Made by a program: the position numbers and the translations under genes. This document shows positions 9,290 to 18,208 of a DNA stretch of 64,000 nt, piece by piece. Origin of the DNA: Candidatus Campylobacter infans. GTDB taxonomy: Bacteria > Campylobacterota > Campylobacteria > Campylobacterales > Campylobacteraceae. Position 1 is the stretch's first letter. The number at the start of each line of letters is the position of its first letter. The notes below the pieces were generated by a model. That model saw only the letters and a list, made by a program, of their open reading frames with translations, did not search any database and was not told where the DNA came from. The DNA is taken from contig SPMW01000002.1 in NCBI GenBank assembly GCA_009827235.1, positions 55,444 through 119,443 on the forward strand. The letters run 5' to 3'.

Positions 9290-9488
9290 AACTCACACTT
9301 AAAATTTACTTTTAATTTTTAGGGCATAAATTAAAATTTGTGCGCTCAATTAAACTTAAAATTTTAAAATTTCAAAAATTAAAATTTAAAACTTATAAAA
9401 TTTCAAAATTGACAAATTTTCAAAATTTCAAAAACTAAAATTTAAAACTCAAAATTTTTAAAATTTCAAAAATTAAAATTTATGAAAA
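9290..9488. repeat. AT-rich spacer of AAATTTTAAAATTT-type motifs
   Basis: This gene-free stretch is built almost entirely from overlapping AAATTTT and AAAATTT words. A 27-base string is repeated exactly at 9362-9388 and 9456-9482. No gene, promoter of clear quality or CRISPR-like unit is visible. Similar spacers occur at 15335-15669, 21355-21574, 40456-40702 and 51760-51916, mostly at convergent gene ends. Confidence 0.6.
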
Positions 9489-12029
9489 CTAAAATTTAGG
9501 CCCACTTTTACCGCAACAATCCTTATATTTTTTGCCACTTTTACAAGGGCAAGGATCGTTTCTGCTTGGTTTTTTATTTATTTTATTTTCTCTTGCGCTT
9601 TGACTGCTTTCATTTGCGCTCTCATCGCTTAGCTCAAAACGCACTAGGCTTAGGGTTTTGGCTGAGGTGATTTTAAGCGTGCGAACTAGCTCCATAAATA
9701 AATTAAAGCTTTCTTTTTTGTATTCAGTTAGGGGATCGCGCTGATTATACCCGCGCAAGCCTATGCCAGCTTTTAGCGTGTCCATTTGGTATAAATGCTC
9801 TCTCCACGCACGATCTAGTATTTGTAAATACAGCATTTTTTCGATATTTTGGCGAGATTGTGGGCTTAGCTGGCTCATTTTTTCTTCATAATTATTGCTT
9901 AAAATTTGCTCTATTTTTTTAGAAATTTCATCAAAATCAAGTCCGTTTAGCTCGTTTGGCGTTAATTTTATCCCGCTTTGTTCGTTAATTTGCGCACAAA
10001 GCGCATCTAAATTGATATTTTCGCTTAAATCTTGGGCATAAAGGCCGGCGTTATTTAGCATATCTGCTACCCACTCAGCGCGGTTTGATATGATTTTTGC
10101 GCTTAAATCAAAATTTGGATCTAAAAGCTCGTTTCTGTATTTGTAGATGGTTTTTCTTTGCTCGTTTGCTACATCGTCATATTCAAGGATATGCTTTCTG
10201 GCTTCAAAATGTAAGCTTTCTACCTTTTTTTGTGCGTTTTCTATGGCTCTTGTTATTAGGCCACTTTCTATGCTTTCGCCATCTTCTACGCCTAATTTAT
10301 CCATTATATTTTTAATTTTTGTTGAGCCAAAAATCCTTAATAAATTATCTTCTAAACTTAAAAAAAAGCGACTAATGCCTGGATCGCCCCCACGCCCGCT
10401 GCGCCCGCGGAGTTGGTTATCTATGCGGCGGCTTTCGTGCCTTTCTGTGCCTATTATATACAGCCCGCCAAGAGCGCGCACTTCATCATTTATGCGAATA
10501 TCTACGCCACGCCCTGCCATATTTGTAGCCACTGTTACAGCGCCTTTTGCGCCGGCTGTTTGTATGATTTGTGCTTCTTTTTCGTGGTTTTTGGCATTTA
10601 GCACATTGTGCGCGATTTTTTCATTTACTAAAAGCTTGTGTAAAATTTCGCTTTTTTCTATGCTAGCAGTGCCTACAAGCACTGGCTGGCCTTTGGCATT
10701 TGCTGATTTTATTTCTTCGATTACGGCTTTAAATTTTTCTTTTTCACTTTTATAAATTACATCGTTTTTATCTAATCTATGCACTGGTAGATTCGTAGGA
10801 ATGGTGATTACATCTAATTTATAAATTTGGCTAAACTCGCTAGCTTCTGTTTGGGCTGTGCCTGTCATACCAGCTAATTTGTTATAAAGGCGAAAATAAT
10901 TTTGAAAGGTTATATCAGCTAGGGTTTGGCTTTCTTCTTTGATTTTTACGCCTTCTTTTGCCTCTAAGGCTTGATGTAAGCCCTCGCTAAATCGCCTGCC
11001 CTCACTTAAACGCCCAGTAAATTCATCAACTATCACAATCTCGCCATCTCTTACCACATATTGAACATCTTTTTCAAATAAATTATGCGCTTTTAAGGCT
11101 TGATCTAAATAATGGCTAAGGGCGGCATTTTCTAGGCTATATAAATTATCCACGCCAAAAAGTTTTTCTGCTTTTTGTATGCCTTGTTCTGTGATCATTA
11201 TGGTGCGATTTTTTTCATCTACTACAAAATCCCCTGTGGGTTTGGCGTTTTTATCTAGTGTATCAAGCGGGGCTTGGCCTTTTTGCATGGCTTTTGCTAC
11301 ATCATTAGCTTTGATATAGCCATCAAGCGTGCGATTTGTAGGCCCTGAGATGATTAGCGGTGTGCGCGCTTCGTCTATTAAAATACTATCAACTTCATCT
11401 ACAATGGCATAATTATGCGCTCTTTGAACCCTTGCATCAGCTTCAAAGCACATATTATCGCGCAAATAATCAAAGCCAAATTCGTTATTTGTGCCATAAG
11501 TAATATCACAAGCATAAGCCTCTTTTCGCGCCATTTCATCATTTTGTCCGCTCAAAACCACGCCAACGCTAAGACCTAAGAAATTATAAATCTGGCTCAT
11601 TTGCGTTGCATCGCGCTTGGCTAGATAGTCATTTACCGTAACTACATGCACGCCCTTACCGCTTAATGCATTTAATACCACGGGTAAGGTAGCAACTAGC
11701 GTTTTGCCCTCGCCAGTTTTCATTTCGGCTATTTTGCCATCATTTAGCACCAAGCCGCCAATTAGCTGCACATCAAAATGGCGCATATTCAAAACGCGCT
11801 TTGATGTTTCTCTAACTATGGCAAATACATCATTTAAAACATCATCTAAGCTTAGTTCGTTATTTCTTACTTTTAGTTTAATTTCATCAAATTTTGCTTG
11901 TAGCTGGCTGTCTGTGAGCGCGCCGTATTCGTATTCTAATAAATTTATCGCGCTTATTCTTTTTGCGTATTTTTTAAGCTCTTTATCGTTTTTTGTGCCA
12001 AAAATCTTTCTAGCAATGCTTTTAATCAT
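9489..12029 (-). CDS. secA: Preprotein translocase ATPase SecA
   Basis: SecA drives proteins through SecYEG with ATP. The protein is 846 residues from the chosen ATG and shows Walker A in [18 protein letters not shown], the DEAD-like [20 protein letters not shown], helicase motif [10 protein letters not shown] and [13 protein letters not shown]. It ends in the zinc-binding tail [17 protein letters not shown]. An in-frame ATG ten codons upstream exists, but the start at 12029 has AAGG seven bases before it and the usual [11 protein letters not shown] beginning. The gene lies back to back with lolA. Confidence 0.97.
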   Translation of the reverse strand: MIKSIARKIFGTKNDKELKKYAKRISAINLLEYEYGALTDSQLQAKFDEIKLKVRNNELSLDDVLNDVFAIVRETSKRVLNMRHFDVQLIGGLVLNDGKIAEMKTGEGKTLVATLPVVLNALSGKGVHVVTVNDYLAKRDATQMSQIYNFLGLSVGVVLSGQNDEMARKEAYACDITYGTNNEFGFDYLRDNMCFEADARVQRAHNYAIVDEVDSILIDEARTPLIISGPTNRTLDGYIKANDVAKAMQKGQAPLDTLDKNAKPTGDFVVDEKNRTIMITEQGIQKAEKLFGVDNLYSLENAALSHYLDQALKAHNLFEKDVQYVVRDGEIVIVDEFTGRLSEGRRFSEGLHQALEAKEGVKIKEESQTLADITFQNYFRLYNKLAGMTGTAQTEASEFSQIYKLDVITIPTNLPVHRLDKNDVIYKSEKEKFKAVIEEIKSANAKGQPVLVGTASIEKSEILHKLLVNEKIAHNVLNAKNHEKEAQIIQTAGAKGAVTVATNMAGRGVDIRINDEVRALGGLYIIGTERHESRRIDNQLRGRSGRGGDPGISRFFLSLEDNLLRIFGSTKIKNIMDKLGVEDGESIESGLITRAIENAQKKVESLHFEARKHILEYDDVANEQRKTIYKYRNELLDPNFDLSAKIISNRAEWVADMLNNAGLYAQDLSENINLDALCAQINEQSGIKLTPNELNGLDFDEISKKIEQILSNNYEEKMSQLSPQSRQNIEKMLYLQILDRAWREHLYQMDTLKAGIGLRGYNQRDPLTEYKKESFNLFMELVRTLKITSAKTLSLVRFELSDESANESSQSARENKINKKPSRNDPCPCKSGKKYKDCCGKSGPKF

Positions 12030-12092
12030 CTTTTTGCCTTGTGAAAATTTAAAGCGCAAATATTAACTAATCTTGCGTTAATTTTTGCTTAG

Positions 12093-12098
12093 TATAAT
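12093..12098 (+). promoter_or_regulatory. Candidate -10 box for lolA
   Basis: TATAAT lies in the divergent secA-lolA spacer, preceded by a T-rich stretch (ATTTTTGCTTAG). It ends 29 bases before the preferred lolA start codon. It also overlaps the region an upstream TTG start would need, which supports the later start. Confidence 0.45.
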
Positions 12099-12127
12099 GC
12101 TTGAAAGCTTTTATAAAAGGACTTATT

Positions 12128-12643
12128 TTGAAGAGATTTTTTTTATTTTTGGTTTTGAGTTTTAAAATTTTAAACGCAAATGATTTGGAGTTTGATACCT
12201 TAAAAAGTGATTTTACGCAGATAATAACTAATCAAAATAAATCCATCACTTATAGCGGGCATTTTATTATAGATTCAAAATTTGGCGCGTTTTGGCAGTA
12301 TAAAGAGCCTAATTTAAAATTTGTGTATTTTTCTAAAACAAATATCACAATTTTAGAGCCTGATTTAGAGCAAGCTGTTATCACGCAAATCAGCGATGCG
12401 CCCGATCTCTTAACGCTTTTATCCCAGGCCAAACAAATAAATAAAAGCACCTTTGAGGCAACTTTTGATGATGTAAAATACCGCATTTTCACGCAAAATG
12501 CCTTGCCAGCACAAATTAGCTACACAGATAAATTAGGCAATGATGTTAAAATCACGCTAAAAAATACGCACAAAAATGAAGTCATAAACAAAGAATTATT
12601 AGAGCCGAAAATACCGCAAAACTACGATATAATCACAAATTAA
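12128..12643 (+). CDS. lolA: Outer-membrane lipoprotein chaperone LolA
   Basis: LolA carries lipoproteins across the periplasm to the outer membrane. The chosen start is TTG at 12128 because AAAAGGA ends six bases before it. This gives the signal peptide MKRFFLFLVLSFKILNAN and a 171-residue protein. An earlier TTG at 12101 is open but abuts the -10 box. The mature part matches the LolA fold: FDTLKSDFTQIITNQ, GHFIIDSKFGAFWQYKEPN and ITILEPDLEQAVI. Its neighbour across a divergent promoter is secA, as in Campylobacter jejuni. Confidence 0.9.
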   Translation: MKRFFLFLVLSFKILNANDLEFDTLKSDFTQIITNQNKSITYSGHFIIDSKFGAFWQYKEPNLKFVYFSKTNITILEPDLEQAVITQISDAPDLLTLLSQAKQINKSTFEATFDDVKYRIFTQNALPAQISYTDKLGNDVKITLKNTHKNEVINKELLEPKIPQNYDIITN

Positions 12644-12677
12644 AGCCTAAAATTTGCGCGCATTAAAATTTGTATTT

Positions 12678-13769
12678 TTACCAAGAATTAAAAGCATTAA
12701 ATCTCCATGGCATTATGATATTTGCCACGCTTTTTGCACTGCCAGTTTGTAGGTAGCTTTTAAGCTTAGTTGAAGCTTGTAAAAAATCGCTAGGGTTTGC
12801 GCTGTGGTAAGCTTTTAATAAATTATCTATATTTAGCTCATCTTGTAAAAGCTCGGTGTGTAAGGGCTTTAAATGTAAAAAATCAAAAATAATATTTGCA
12901 AGCCCGATATGCTTGATTTTTACTAGCTTTTTTGCAAGCCAAATATCAAACGCGCGCGCCTTATAACAAAGCACAAAAGGCGTGCCAATTATAGCAGCCT
13001 CCAAAGTAGCCGTGCCAGAGCAAATAAAGGCAAAATCAGCATTTGCTAGCGCATCAAGCCCATCATAACTTAAAGAAAATCCGCTTAAATCCCCATAATA
13101 TTCATTTTCTTTACCGTGCAAATACTGAGGAACTACGATGATTTTTTCTTCATTCAAGCAAGGCGCAAGAGTGCGAAAAATCGGCATTAAGTGTGAAATT
13201 TCTTGTTTTCTTGAACCTGGCATAAAGACGATTTTATTGCTTTTTTGTGGGTTTTTTTGAATCTTAATCTCATCTAAGAGCGGATGACCAACAAAGCTTG
13301 CGCCTTGATAAAAATCCTTTTCAAAAGGCCAAATAGATGCGATATTATCGCAGTATTTTTCAACCTGCTTGGCCCTGCCTTTACGCCAGGCCCAAACTTG
13401 GGGTAAGATGTAATAAGTAATTTTTGCTCTAATTTTGGCATTTTTTAAAGCCTTAGCAAGAGGCAAATTAAAATCTGGCGAATCTATTAAAAGCACGGCA
13501 TCTACGCTATTTGCTAGTTTTTTGAGTTCTTTAATGGCTCTTTTGGCTTTAAAAATTAAAGGTAAAATTTGCATAAAGCCCATCGCATTAAACTCTAAAC
13601 TATCATAACTTGCGTGTGCTAAACAGCCATCTTGGGAGTTTAAGAAATTTTCTGTATCTTTGCTGAAAATTCCATAAAGTTCTATTTTTTCGCGCTTAAT
13701 TAGCTCATAAAGCACGCTTTTTAAATGTAGATTTGCTGAGTTTTCTAAACAAGTGGCTAAAATTTTCAA
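12678..13769 (-). CDS. lpxB: Lipid-A-disaccharide synthase
   Basis: LpxB joins UDP-2,3-diacylglucosamine and lipid X to make the lipid A disaccharide at the inner membrane. The 363 residues have the family pattern: ILATCLENSANLHLKSVLYEL at the start, VLLIDSPDFNLPLAKALK, YYILPQVWAWRKGRAKQVEK, FVGHPLLDE, MPGSRKQEISHLMPIF and CSGTATLEAAIIGTPFVLCY. Length is normal. It is divergent from surE over a shared palindromic promoter region and convergent with lolA, with only 34 bases between the two stops. Confidence 0.95.
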   Translation of the reverse strand: MKILATCLENSANLHLKSVLYELIKREKIELYGIFSKDTENFLNSQDGCLAHASYDSLEFNAMGFMQILPLIFKAKRAIKELKKLANSVDAVLLIDSPDFNLPLAKALKNAKIRAKITYYILPQVWAWRKGRAKQVEKYCDNIASIWPFEKDFYQGASFVGHPLLDEIKIQKNPQKSNKIVFMPGSRKQEISHLMPIFRTLAPCLNEEKIIVVPQYLHGKENEYYGDLSGFSLSYDGLDALANADFAFICSGTATLEAAIIGTPFVLCYKARAFDIWLAKKLVKIKHIGLANIIFDFLHLKPLHTELLQDELNIDNLLKAYHSANPSDFLQASTKLKSYLQTGSAKSVANIIMPWRFNAFNSW

Positions 13770-13787
13770 TGTTTTTCCTTAGATTTT

Positions 13788-13802
13788 TTGCTATTATAGC
13801 AA
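13788..13802. promoter_or_regulatory. Palindromic divergent promoter between lpxB and surE
   Basis: TTGCTATTATAGCAA is a palindrome around a central T. On the minus strand it contains TATAAT at 13798-13793, 24 bases before lpxB. On the plus strand TATTAT lies about 30 bases before surE. One element may therefore serve as -10 for both genes. Confidence 0.45.
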
Positions 13803-13826
13803 TTAAACTAAAAAAAGGGCTCTAAA

Positions 13827-14606
13827 ATGAAGCAAATTTTACTTACTAATGATGATGGTTTTGATGCGGCTGGCCTTGTGGCTTTACAAAATATGCTAAA
13901 AAGCAATTTAAGCGATGTGCGCGTGCTTACAATAGCCCCAAATCGCCAAAAATCAGCTTGTTCGCATTCGCTAAGCTTGCACAACCCTTTACATTTATTT
14001 AAAATCAGCGATGATTTTTACCGCCTTGAAGATGGCACGCCGGCAGATTGCGTGTATATAGGCCTTGCTAAGTTTTTTAGTGCTATGCCAGATCTTATAA
14101 TAAGCGGGATTAATTACGGGTGTAATGTGGCTGAGGATATTTCATACTCAGGCACTTGCGCTGGGGCAAAAGAAGGCGCACTTCAAGGCATTAAAAGCAT
14201 TGCTATTTCGCAGTTTTATGCTGGTGATAGCTTGGATAAATATGGCTATGATTTGGCTTGTAAAATCAGCATAAATCTTATTAAAAAAATTTTAAATAAC
14301 GAGCTACAAATTGCTAAAAAAGAGTTTTTAAATCTTAACATTCCAGCTGTGAGCAAGCAAGATTATAAAGGGCTAAAAGTTACAAAAATGGGGCAAAAAA
14401 ACTATGATGTAGCCATAAAAGAAGCCATAGATCCGCGCGGGAGAGGCTATATTTGGATAGGCGAGCCTTGCGTTAAATGTGAAAGCGCAAATGATTTAAA
14501 TACCGATATAGGCGCGATTTTAAATGATTATGCTAGTCTTAGTGCCATAAAATTTGATGCCACGGCTTATGAAAGTTTAGAGAATTTAAAAAAATGCTTA
14601 CAATAA
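13827..14606 (+). CDS. surE: 5'-nucleotidase SurE
   Basis: SurE is a metal-dependent phosphatase acting on nucleoside monophosphates. The 259 residues start with the hallmark ILLTNDDGFDAAGLVAL, whose paired Asp residues bind the metal. They continue with VLTIAPNRQKSACSHSLSLH, DGTPADCVYIGL and DLIISGINYGCNVAEDISYS. Length fits the family. The last codons overlap the next gene by 13 bases, so the two are probably translationally coupled. Confidence 0.96.
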   Translation: MKQILLTNDDGFDAAGLVALQNMLKSNLSDVRVLTIAPNRQKSACSHSLSLHNPLHLFKISDDFYRLEDGTPADCVYIGLAKFFSAMPDLIISGINYGCNVAEDISYSGTCAGAKEGALQGIKSIAISQFYAGDSLDKYGYDLACKISINLIKKILNNELQIAKKEFLNLNIPAVSKQDYKGLKVTKMGQKNYDVAIKEAIDPRGRGYIWIGEPCVKCESANDLNTDIGAILNDYASLSAIKFDATAYESLENLKKCLQ

Positions 14607-15334
14607 ACAACACACAAAATTTAAGCGCGCAAATTTTAAATAAGCAAGATTTAAGCGGGCAAAATTTTAACTCTCAAAATTTAGAAAAAATAGATAGATT
14701 TACGCGCTCGCGCTGGCTTTTTGGCGATGATTTTATAAAATTACAAAGGGCAAAAATTTTAGTTTGCGGGTGTGGCGGCGTTGGCGGGGCGGCCATTAGC
14801 GCGCTGTATCGCTGCGGGGTAGGGCATATTAGCGTGCTTGATTGCGATAGTTTTGATATTACTAATCAAAACCGCCAAATCGGCAGCGAGTTTGTGGGGG
14901 AGTTAAAAGCTGAGGTTTTTTCACGCCTTTTTGCTGGGATAATAGCTTTTAATTTACGCATCGATGAAAATAGTATAAATAAAATTGATTTTAGTGCTTA
15001 TGATATCGTAATAGACGCCATAGATGATGTAAAAGCTAAAATTTTACTAGCCAAAAAATGCGATGAATTAGGCATAGGTTTTTTTAGCTCACTTGGTGCT
15101 GCTAGGCGCATTGATGCTAGCAAAATCAGCGTTAAAAGCATTTGGCAAACAAGCAATGATCCTTTTGCGCGCAAAATCCGCTATGAATTACGCAGGGCAA
15201 ATTTTAAGGGCGATTTTATGGTGGTTTGCTCAAATGAAACGCCAAAATGCACGCGTCTTGGCAGTTTTATGGGGGTAACGGCTAGCTTTGGGCTAATGCT
15301 TGCGTCTTTGTGTGTTGAAAAGATTTGCAAGTAA
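14594..15334 (+). CDS. ThiF/MoeB/TcdA-family E1-like adenylating enzyme
   Basis: The family adenylates the C-terminus of small sulphur carriers or tRNA t6A. The 246 residues carry the Rossmann ATP-binding loop ILVCGCGGVGGAAISALYRCG, the downstream ITNQNRQIGSEFVGELKAEV with the conserved Asn/Gln/Arg, and DAIDDVKAKILLAKKC. SLGAARRIDASKISVK and the absence of Cys-X-X-Cys zinc pairs favour the TcdA (t6A dehydratase) branch over MoeB, but this is not decisive. The first 30 or so residues are a low-complexity Asn/Gln/Leu stretch that may not be conserved. It overlaps surE. Confidence 0.8.
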   Translation: MLTINNTQNLSAQILNKQDLSGQNFNSQNLEKIDRFTRSRWLFGDDFIKLQRAKILVCGCGGVGGAAISALYRCGVGHISVLDCDSFDITNQNRQIGSEFVGELKAEVFSRLFAGIIAFNLRIDENSINKIDFSAYDIVIDAIDDVKAKILLAKKCDELGIGFFSSLGAARRIDASKISVKSIWQTSNDPFARKIRYELRRANFKGDFMVVCSNETPKCTRLGSFMGVTASFGLMLASLCVEKICK

Positions 15335-15669
15335 ATTAAAATTTGGCTTAAAGATTTTACAGCGCAAAAATTTTGCTAAATTTTAAAATTTAATTTTTTT
15401 AAATTTTAATCTTTAAATTTTGAAATTTTTACATTTTAAAATTTTAATCTTTGTGAAATTTTCAAATTTTAATTTTCAAATTTTCATTTTTAAAATTTTG
15501 GCGTTGCCTAATGCGCTTGTTCGCTGGCTTAAAATATTTTGCGCTGTGCGCTAGTTTCAACATACTTTAAATTTTAATCTTTGTAAAATTTTAATCTTTA
15601 AATTTTAAAATTTTTAATTTTTGTGAAATTTTAAATTTTAATCCTTAAATTTTAAGAAATTTTAAATTT
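15335..15669. repeat. AT-rich spacer between convergent genes
   Basis: This 335-base gap between the ThiF-like gene and flhX contains no gene I can support. It is dominated by repeated AAATTTTAATCTTT and AAATTTTAAAATTT words with a short GC-richer island near 15500-15550 (GGCGTTGCCTAATGCGC). The ThiF-like gene and flhX converge on it, so it may act in transcription termination, but no single strong hairpin stands out. Confidence 0.55.
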
Positions 15670-15951
15670 TTAATCTTTTGTGGTGCGGTATAAAAAGCTA
15701 AACACCTCAGCTACGGCCTTGTAAAGATTTGGCGGGATTTCTTGGTTTATGTCAATTTTGCTTAAAATTTCTACTAAATCTTTATCTTCTTTGATTGGGA
15801 TATTGTGTTCTTTTGCGGCTTGGATTATGTTATTTGCTAGTTCGCCCTTGCCGCTTGCTAGGATTTTTGGGGCATTGTCGCGTTCTTTGTTATAGCCTAG
15901 GGCGACTGCTTTTTTGATGCCAGATTTTAAGGGATTTTTGTTTTGAGCCAT
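15670..15951 (-). CDS. flhX: FlhX, stand-alone FlhB C-terminal domain homologue
   Basis: The 93 residues match only the cytoplasmic C-terminal domain of FlhB, the specificity switch of the flagellar export gate: KKAVALGYNKERDNAPKILASG, then ELANNIIQAAKEHNIPIKED and LVEILSKIDINQEIPPNLYKAVAEV. The NPTH self-cleavage motif and membrane part of true FlhB are absent, as expected for FlhX. Homologues in Helicobacter and Campylobacter can partly stand in for the cut FlhB C-terminus. In Campylobacter jejuni it follows the FliK-like gene; here that gene ends at 51759, far away. Confidence 0.85.
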   Translation of the reverse strand: MAQNKNPLKSGIKKAVALGYNKERDNAPKILASGKGELANNIIQAAKEHNIPIKEDKDLVEILSKIDINQEIPPNLYKAVAEVFSFLYRTTKD

Positions 15952-15985
15952 TTTGCTACTTCTTGGCTTTCATAACTTTAAAATT

Positions 15986-16840
15986 TTAATGCGACCTAGA
16001 AAATATCGCCTCAACTATGGATTTTACAAAAAAATCCGCACTAAATCCTTGTAAATCATCAACGCCCTCGCCAGTGCCTATATAAACAATAGGCAATTCA
16101 AGCTCGCGTGCCACACCAAAAAGCGCACCACCTTTTGCCGTGCCATCAAGCTTTGTAATGATAATGCCATCAAGTTTGATTAGCTCGTTAAAGGCTTTTG
16201 CTTGATTTATGCTGTTTTGCCCGCCGGTGCCATCAATTACTAAAAGCTTTTGATGTGGCGCGCCATTTAAGGCTTTGTTGCTTATACGCACGATTTTTTC
16301 AAGCTCTGCGCCTAGATTTTTGTGGTTTTGTAATCTGCCTGCGGTGTCGATTATGGCTACTTCTATGCCTCGCGCTAGCGCAGAAGATATTGTATCAAAT
16401 GCCACGCTTGCTGGATCGCCATTTGCCTTGCTAGCAATTACTGGCAAGCCCAAACGCTCGCCCCAAAGTTTAAGCTGCTCGATAGCCCCAGCCCTAAAAG
16501 TATCACCAGCGCCTAAAATAACGCTTTTGCCGGCTTTTTTGTGTAAATTAGCAAGTTTGGCTGAGGTGGTGGTTTTGCCAGCGCCATTTACGCCTATAAG
16601 CATTGTAACTAGTGGCTTTGCGCTTGGTAATTCGTGGCTGTATAAAAAATAAGTTTTCATCACGCGCTCTAAATCATCTTTATTTACGCGTTCTTGTGGT
16701 GGCAAATAATAAATTATTTCTTCTGCTATTTCATAGCTTACATCAGCTTCTAAAAGGGCATCTAAAAGCACATCTTTTGTAACTACTTGGCTTGTGTTTG
16801 ATTTAAAAACATTTAAAGTTTTGGATAAAAAATTAAGCAT
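15986..16840 (-). CDS. ftsY: Signal recognition particle receptor FtsY
   Basis: FtsY is the membrane-bound GTPase that receives SRP-ribosome complexes. The protein is 284 residues, consisting of the NG domain only, without the acidic N-terminal extension of the E. coli protein. GTPase motifs are complete: P-loop GVNGAGKTTTSAKLA, GDTFRAGAIEQLK, DTAGRLQNH, TKLDGTAKGG and a C-terminal GTGEGVDDLQGF. It is followed 34 bases later by flhX and preceded by the thioredoxin lipoprotein on the same strand. Confidence 0.96.
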   Translation of the reverse strand: MLNFLSKTLNVFKSNTSQVVTKDVLLDALLEADVSYEIAEEIIYYLPPQERVNKDDLERVMKTYFLYSHELPSAKPLVTMLIGVNGAGKTTTSAKLANLHKKAGKSVILGAGDTFRAGAIEQLKLWGERLGLPVIASKANGDPASVAFDTISSALARGIEVAIIDTAGRLQNHKNLGAELEKIVRISNKALNGAPHQKLLVIDGTGGQNSINQAKAFNELIKLDGIIITKLDGTAKGGALFGVARELELPIVYIGTGEGVDDLQGFSADFFVKSIVEAIFSRSH

Positions 16841-16884
16841 AAAAAACCCTTTTTAATATATAAATTTTAAAAGCAAAAGGCATT

Positions 16885-17478
16885 TTATAGCTCTTTTTTT
16901 ATGTCAGATTCAATCATTTCAGGCGGAGTTATGCCATCATAATAGCGTATAAAATTGCCGTTTTTATCATACAAAATGCTAGTTGGTATCCCATCTAGCT
17001 CGCTATTTGCCGCTTTTGCGATTAAATAATTATTTTGACCATAGCTTAATTCATAATTTATTTCTTCTTGTTTGGCAAAATCCCTTATGCTATTTTCATC
17101 GTGATCTTCAAGTAACACTCCAATTACTCGTAAATCATCAGGGTATTTTTTTGCAAAGCCTTGTAAATACGCGCTTTGAACCATACAAGGCTTGCCACAA
17201 GAGCTGGTAAAAAAATGAAGTAAAATGATTTTATCGCTATTTGTTTTAAAACCTTGTTCGGTTTTTTGCATGTTTATTGTTTTGCCACTGCTTAAATAAA
17301 GAGTAAAAGGCTGGTAGTAATTTAGGCCTATTTGGGCTGTGGTTTGGCTTGGCTCGTTTGTTTGGGTGCTATCTTGGGGATTTTGCAAGTTTGTTTCGTT
17401 TTGGTTTTGCTGATTATCACAAGATACTAGCATTAAAGCTAAAAAAATAAATGATATAATGGCGCGTGCGCATTTCAT
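16885..17478 (-). CDS. TlpA-like thioredoxin-fold lipoprotein
   Basis: This 197-residue protein has a lipoprotein signal (SFIFLALMLVSCDNQ, lipobox Cys at about 20), a Gln/Asn/Thr-rich linker, and a thioredoxin-like domain. The active site reads FTSSCGKPCMVQ, giving Cys-Gly-Lys-Pro-Cys with four-residue spacing instead of CxxC, which is unusual. DGIPTSILYDKNGNFI supplies the cis-Pro loop. It probably handles thiols at the inner or outer membrane on the periplasmic side. It belongs to the same neighbourhood as ftsY and rny in Campylobacter jejuni. Confidence 0.8.
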   Translation of the reverse strand: MKCARAIISFIFLALMLVSCDNQQNQNETNLQNPQDSTQTNEPSQTTAQIGLNYYQPFTLYLSSGKTINMQKTEQGFKTNSDKIILLHFFTSSCGKPCMVQSAYLQGFAKKYPDDLRVIGVLLEDHDENSIRDFAKQEEINYELSYGQNNYLIAKAANSELDGIPTSILYDKNGNFIRYYDGITPPEMIESDIKKEL

Positions 17479-17530
17479 ATTTTGCCCTAAATTTTGAATT
17501 CAAGCGCAGATTTTATCAAAAAGTTTATAA

Positions 17531-18208
17531 ATGCTAGATAAAAATTCTTTTAGAATTTATGCCAAAAGCAAATTAAAATCAAACAAAAATCATCAAGCAA
17601 AATGTGTTCATTATAGCGTTTTAGGCGTATTAAAAAATATTATCAAAAATAAAAAAGCTAAAAATATTTTGCTTTATATTCCAACGGATTATGAAGTAGA
17701 TGTTTTGCGTTTAAGGCAAATTTTAAGTAAAAATATCAATATTTTTGTGCCATTTATGCTAGATGAAAGTTTGAAAATTGTAAAATTGCGCTTGCCTTTT
17801 ACGCGGGGCAGATTTAATATACTTCAAGCTAATGACTCTAATGGTCGCACACCAAGGATTGATTTAGCAATAATCCCAGTAATAGGAGTAGATGCAAATA
17901 TGGCAAGAATAGGGCATGGCAAAGGCTTTTATGATAGATTTTTTAGCTCTTTAAATTATATGCCTTGCGTGATTTTTGTAAGCATATTGGATTTGTTTAT
18001 AGGGCGCAAAATTTGCTGTTTGCATGATATTAGGGCTGAGTTTTATCTCACGCCTTATAAAATTTATAAAAGGACAAAGCATGATACAATATTTAGATTC
18101 GGTGCTAGTAGCTTGCATGCTGATAGCAGGCGCATTAGCTGGTTATTTAGTAGCTCGCAAGATAAACGAAGCAAGCTACGGAATTTTTGTAGAGCAAGCA
18201 AAGGCTAA
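17531..18208 (+). CDS. 5-formyltetrahydrofolate cyclo-ligase with unusual 3' extension
   Basis: The enzyme converts 5-formyl-THF to 5,10-methenyl-THF using ATP. Family signatures are NILLYIPTDYEVDVLRLR, LDLAIIPVIGVDANMARIGHGKGFYDRF (seen in pieces) and a late FYLTP. The conserved protein should end near residue 184, around 18080. The frame instead has no stop there and runs 128 bases into rny in another frame, adding about 40 residues of no recognisable kind. The normal stop may have been lost, or the stretch may be a real overlap. The enzymatic core looks complete. Confidence 0.82.
   Translation: MLDKNSFRIYAKSKLKSNKNHQAKCVHYSVLGVLKNIIKNKKAKNILLYIPTDYEVDVLRLRQILSKNINIFVPFMLDESLKIVKLRLPFTRGRFNILQANDSNGRTPRIDLAIIPVIGVDANMARIGHGKGFYDRFFSSLNYMPCVIFVSILDLFIGRKICCLHDIRAEFYLTPYKIYKRTKHDTIFRFGASSLHADSRRISWLFSSSQDKRSKLRNFCRASKG

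Noticed and set aside
9290..9488. Possible CRISPR-like array in AT-rich spacers
   Set aside because: The words are overlapping low-complexity AT strings without constant repeat length or unique spacers, and no cas gene is nearby.
10147..10755. A 202-codon open frame on the plus strand inside secA
   Set aside because: It is antisense to an intact, highly conserved secA and its product has only a Ser/Phe/Leu-rich composition expected from reverse reading; no start signal.
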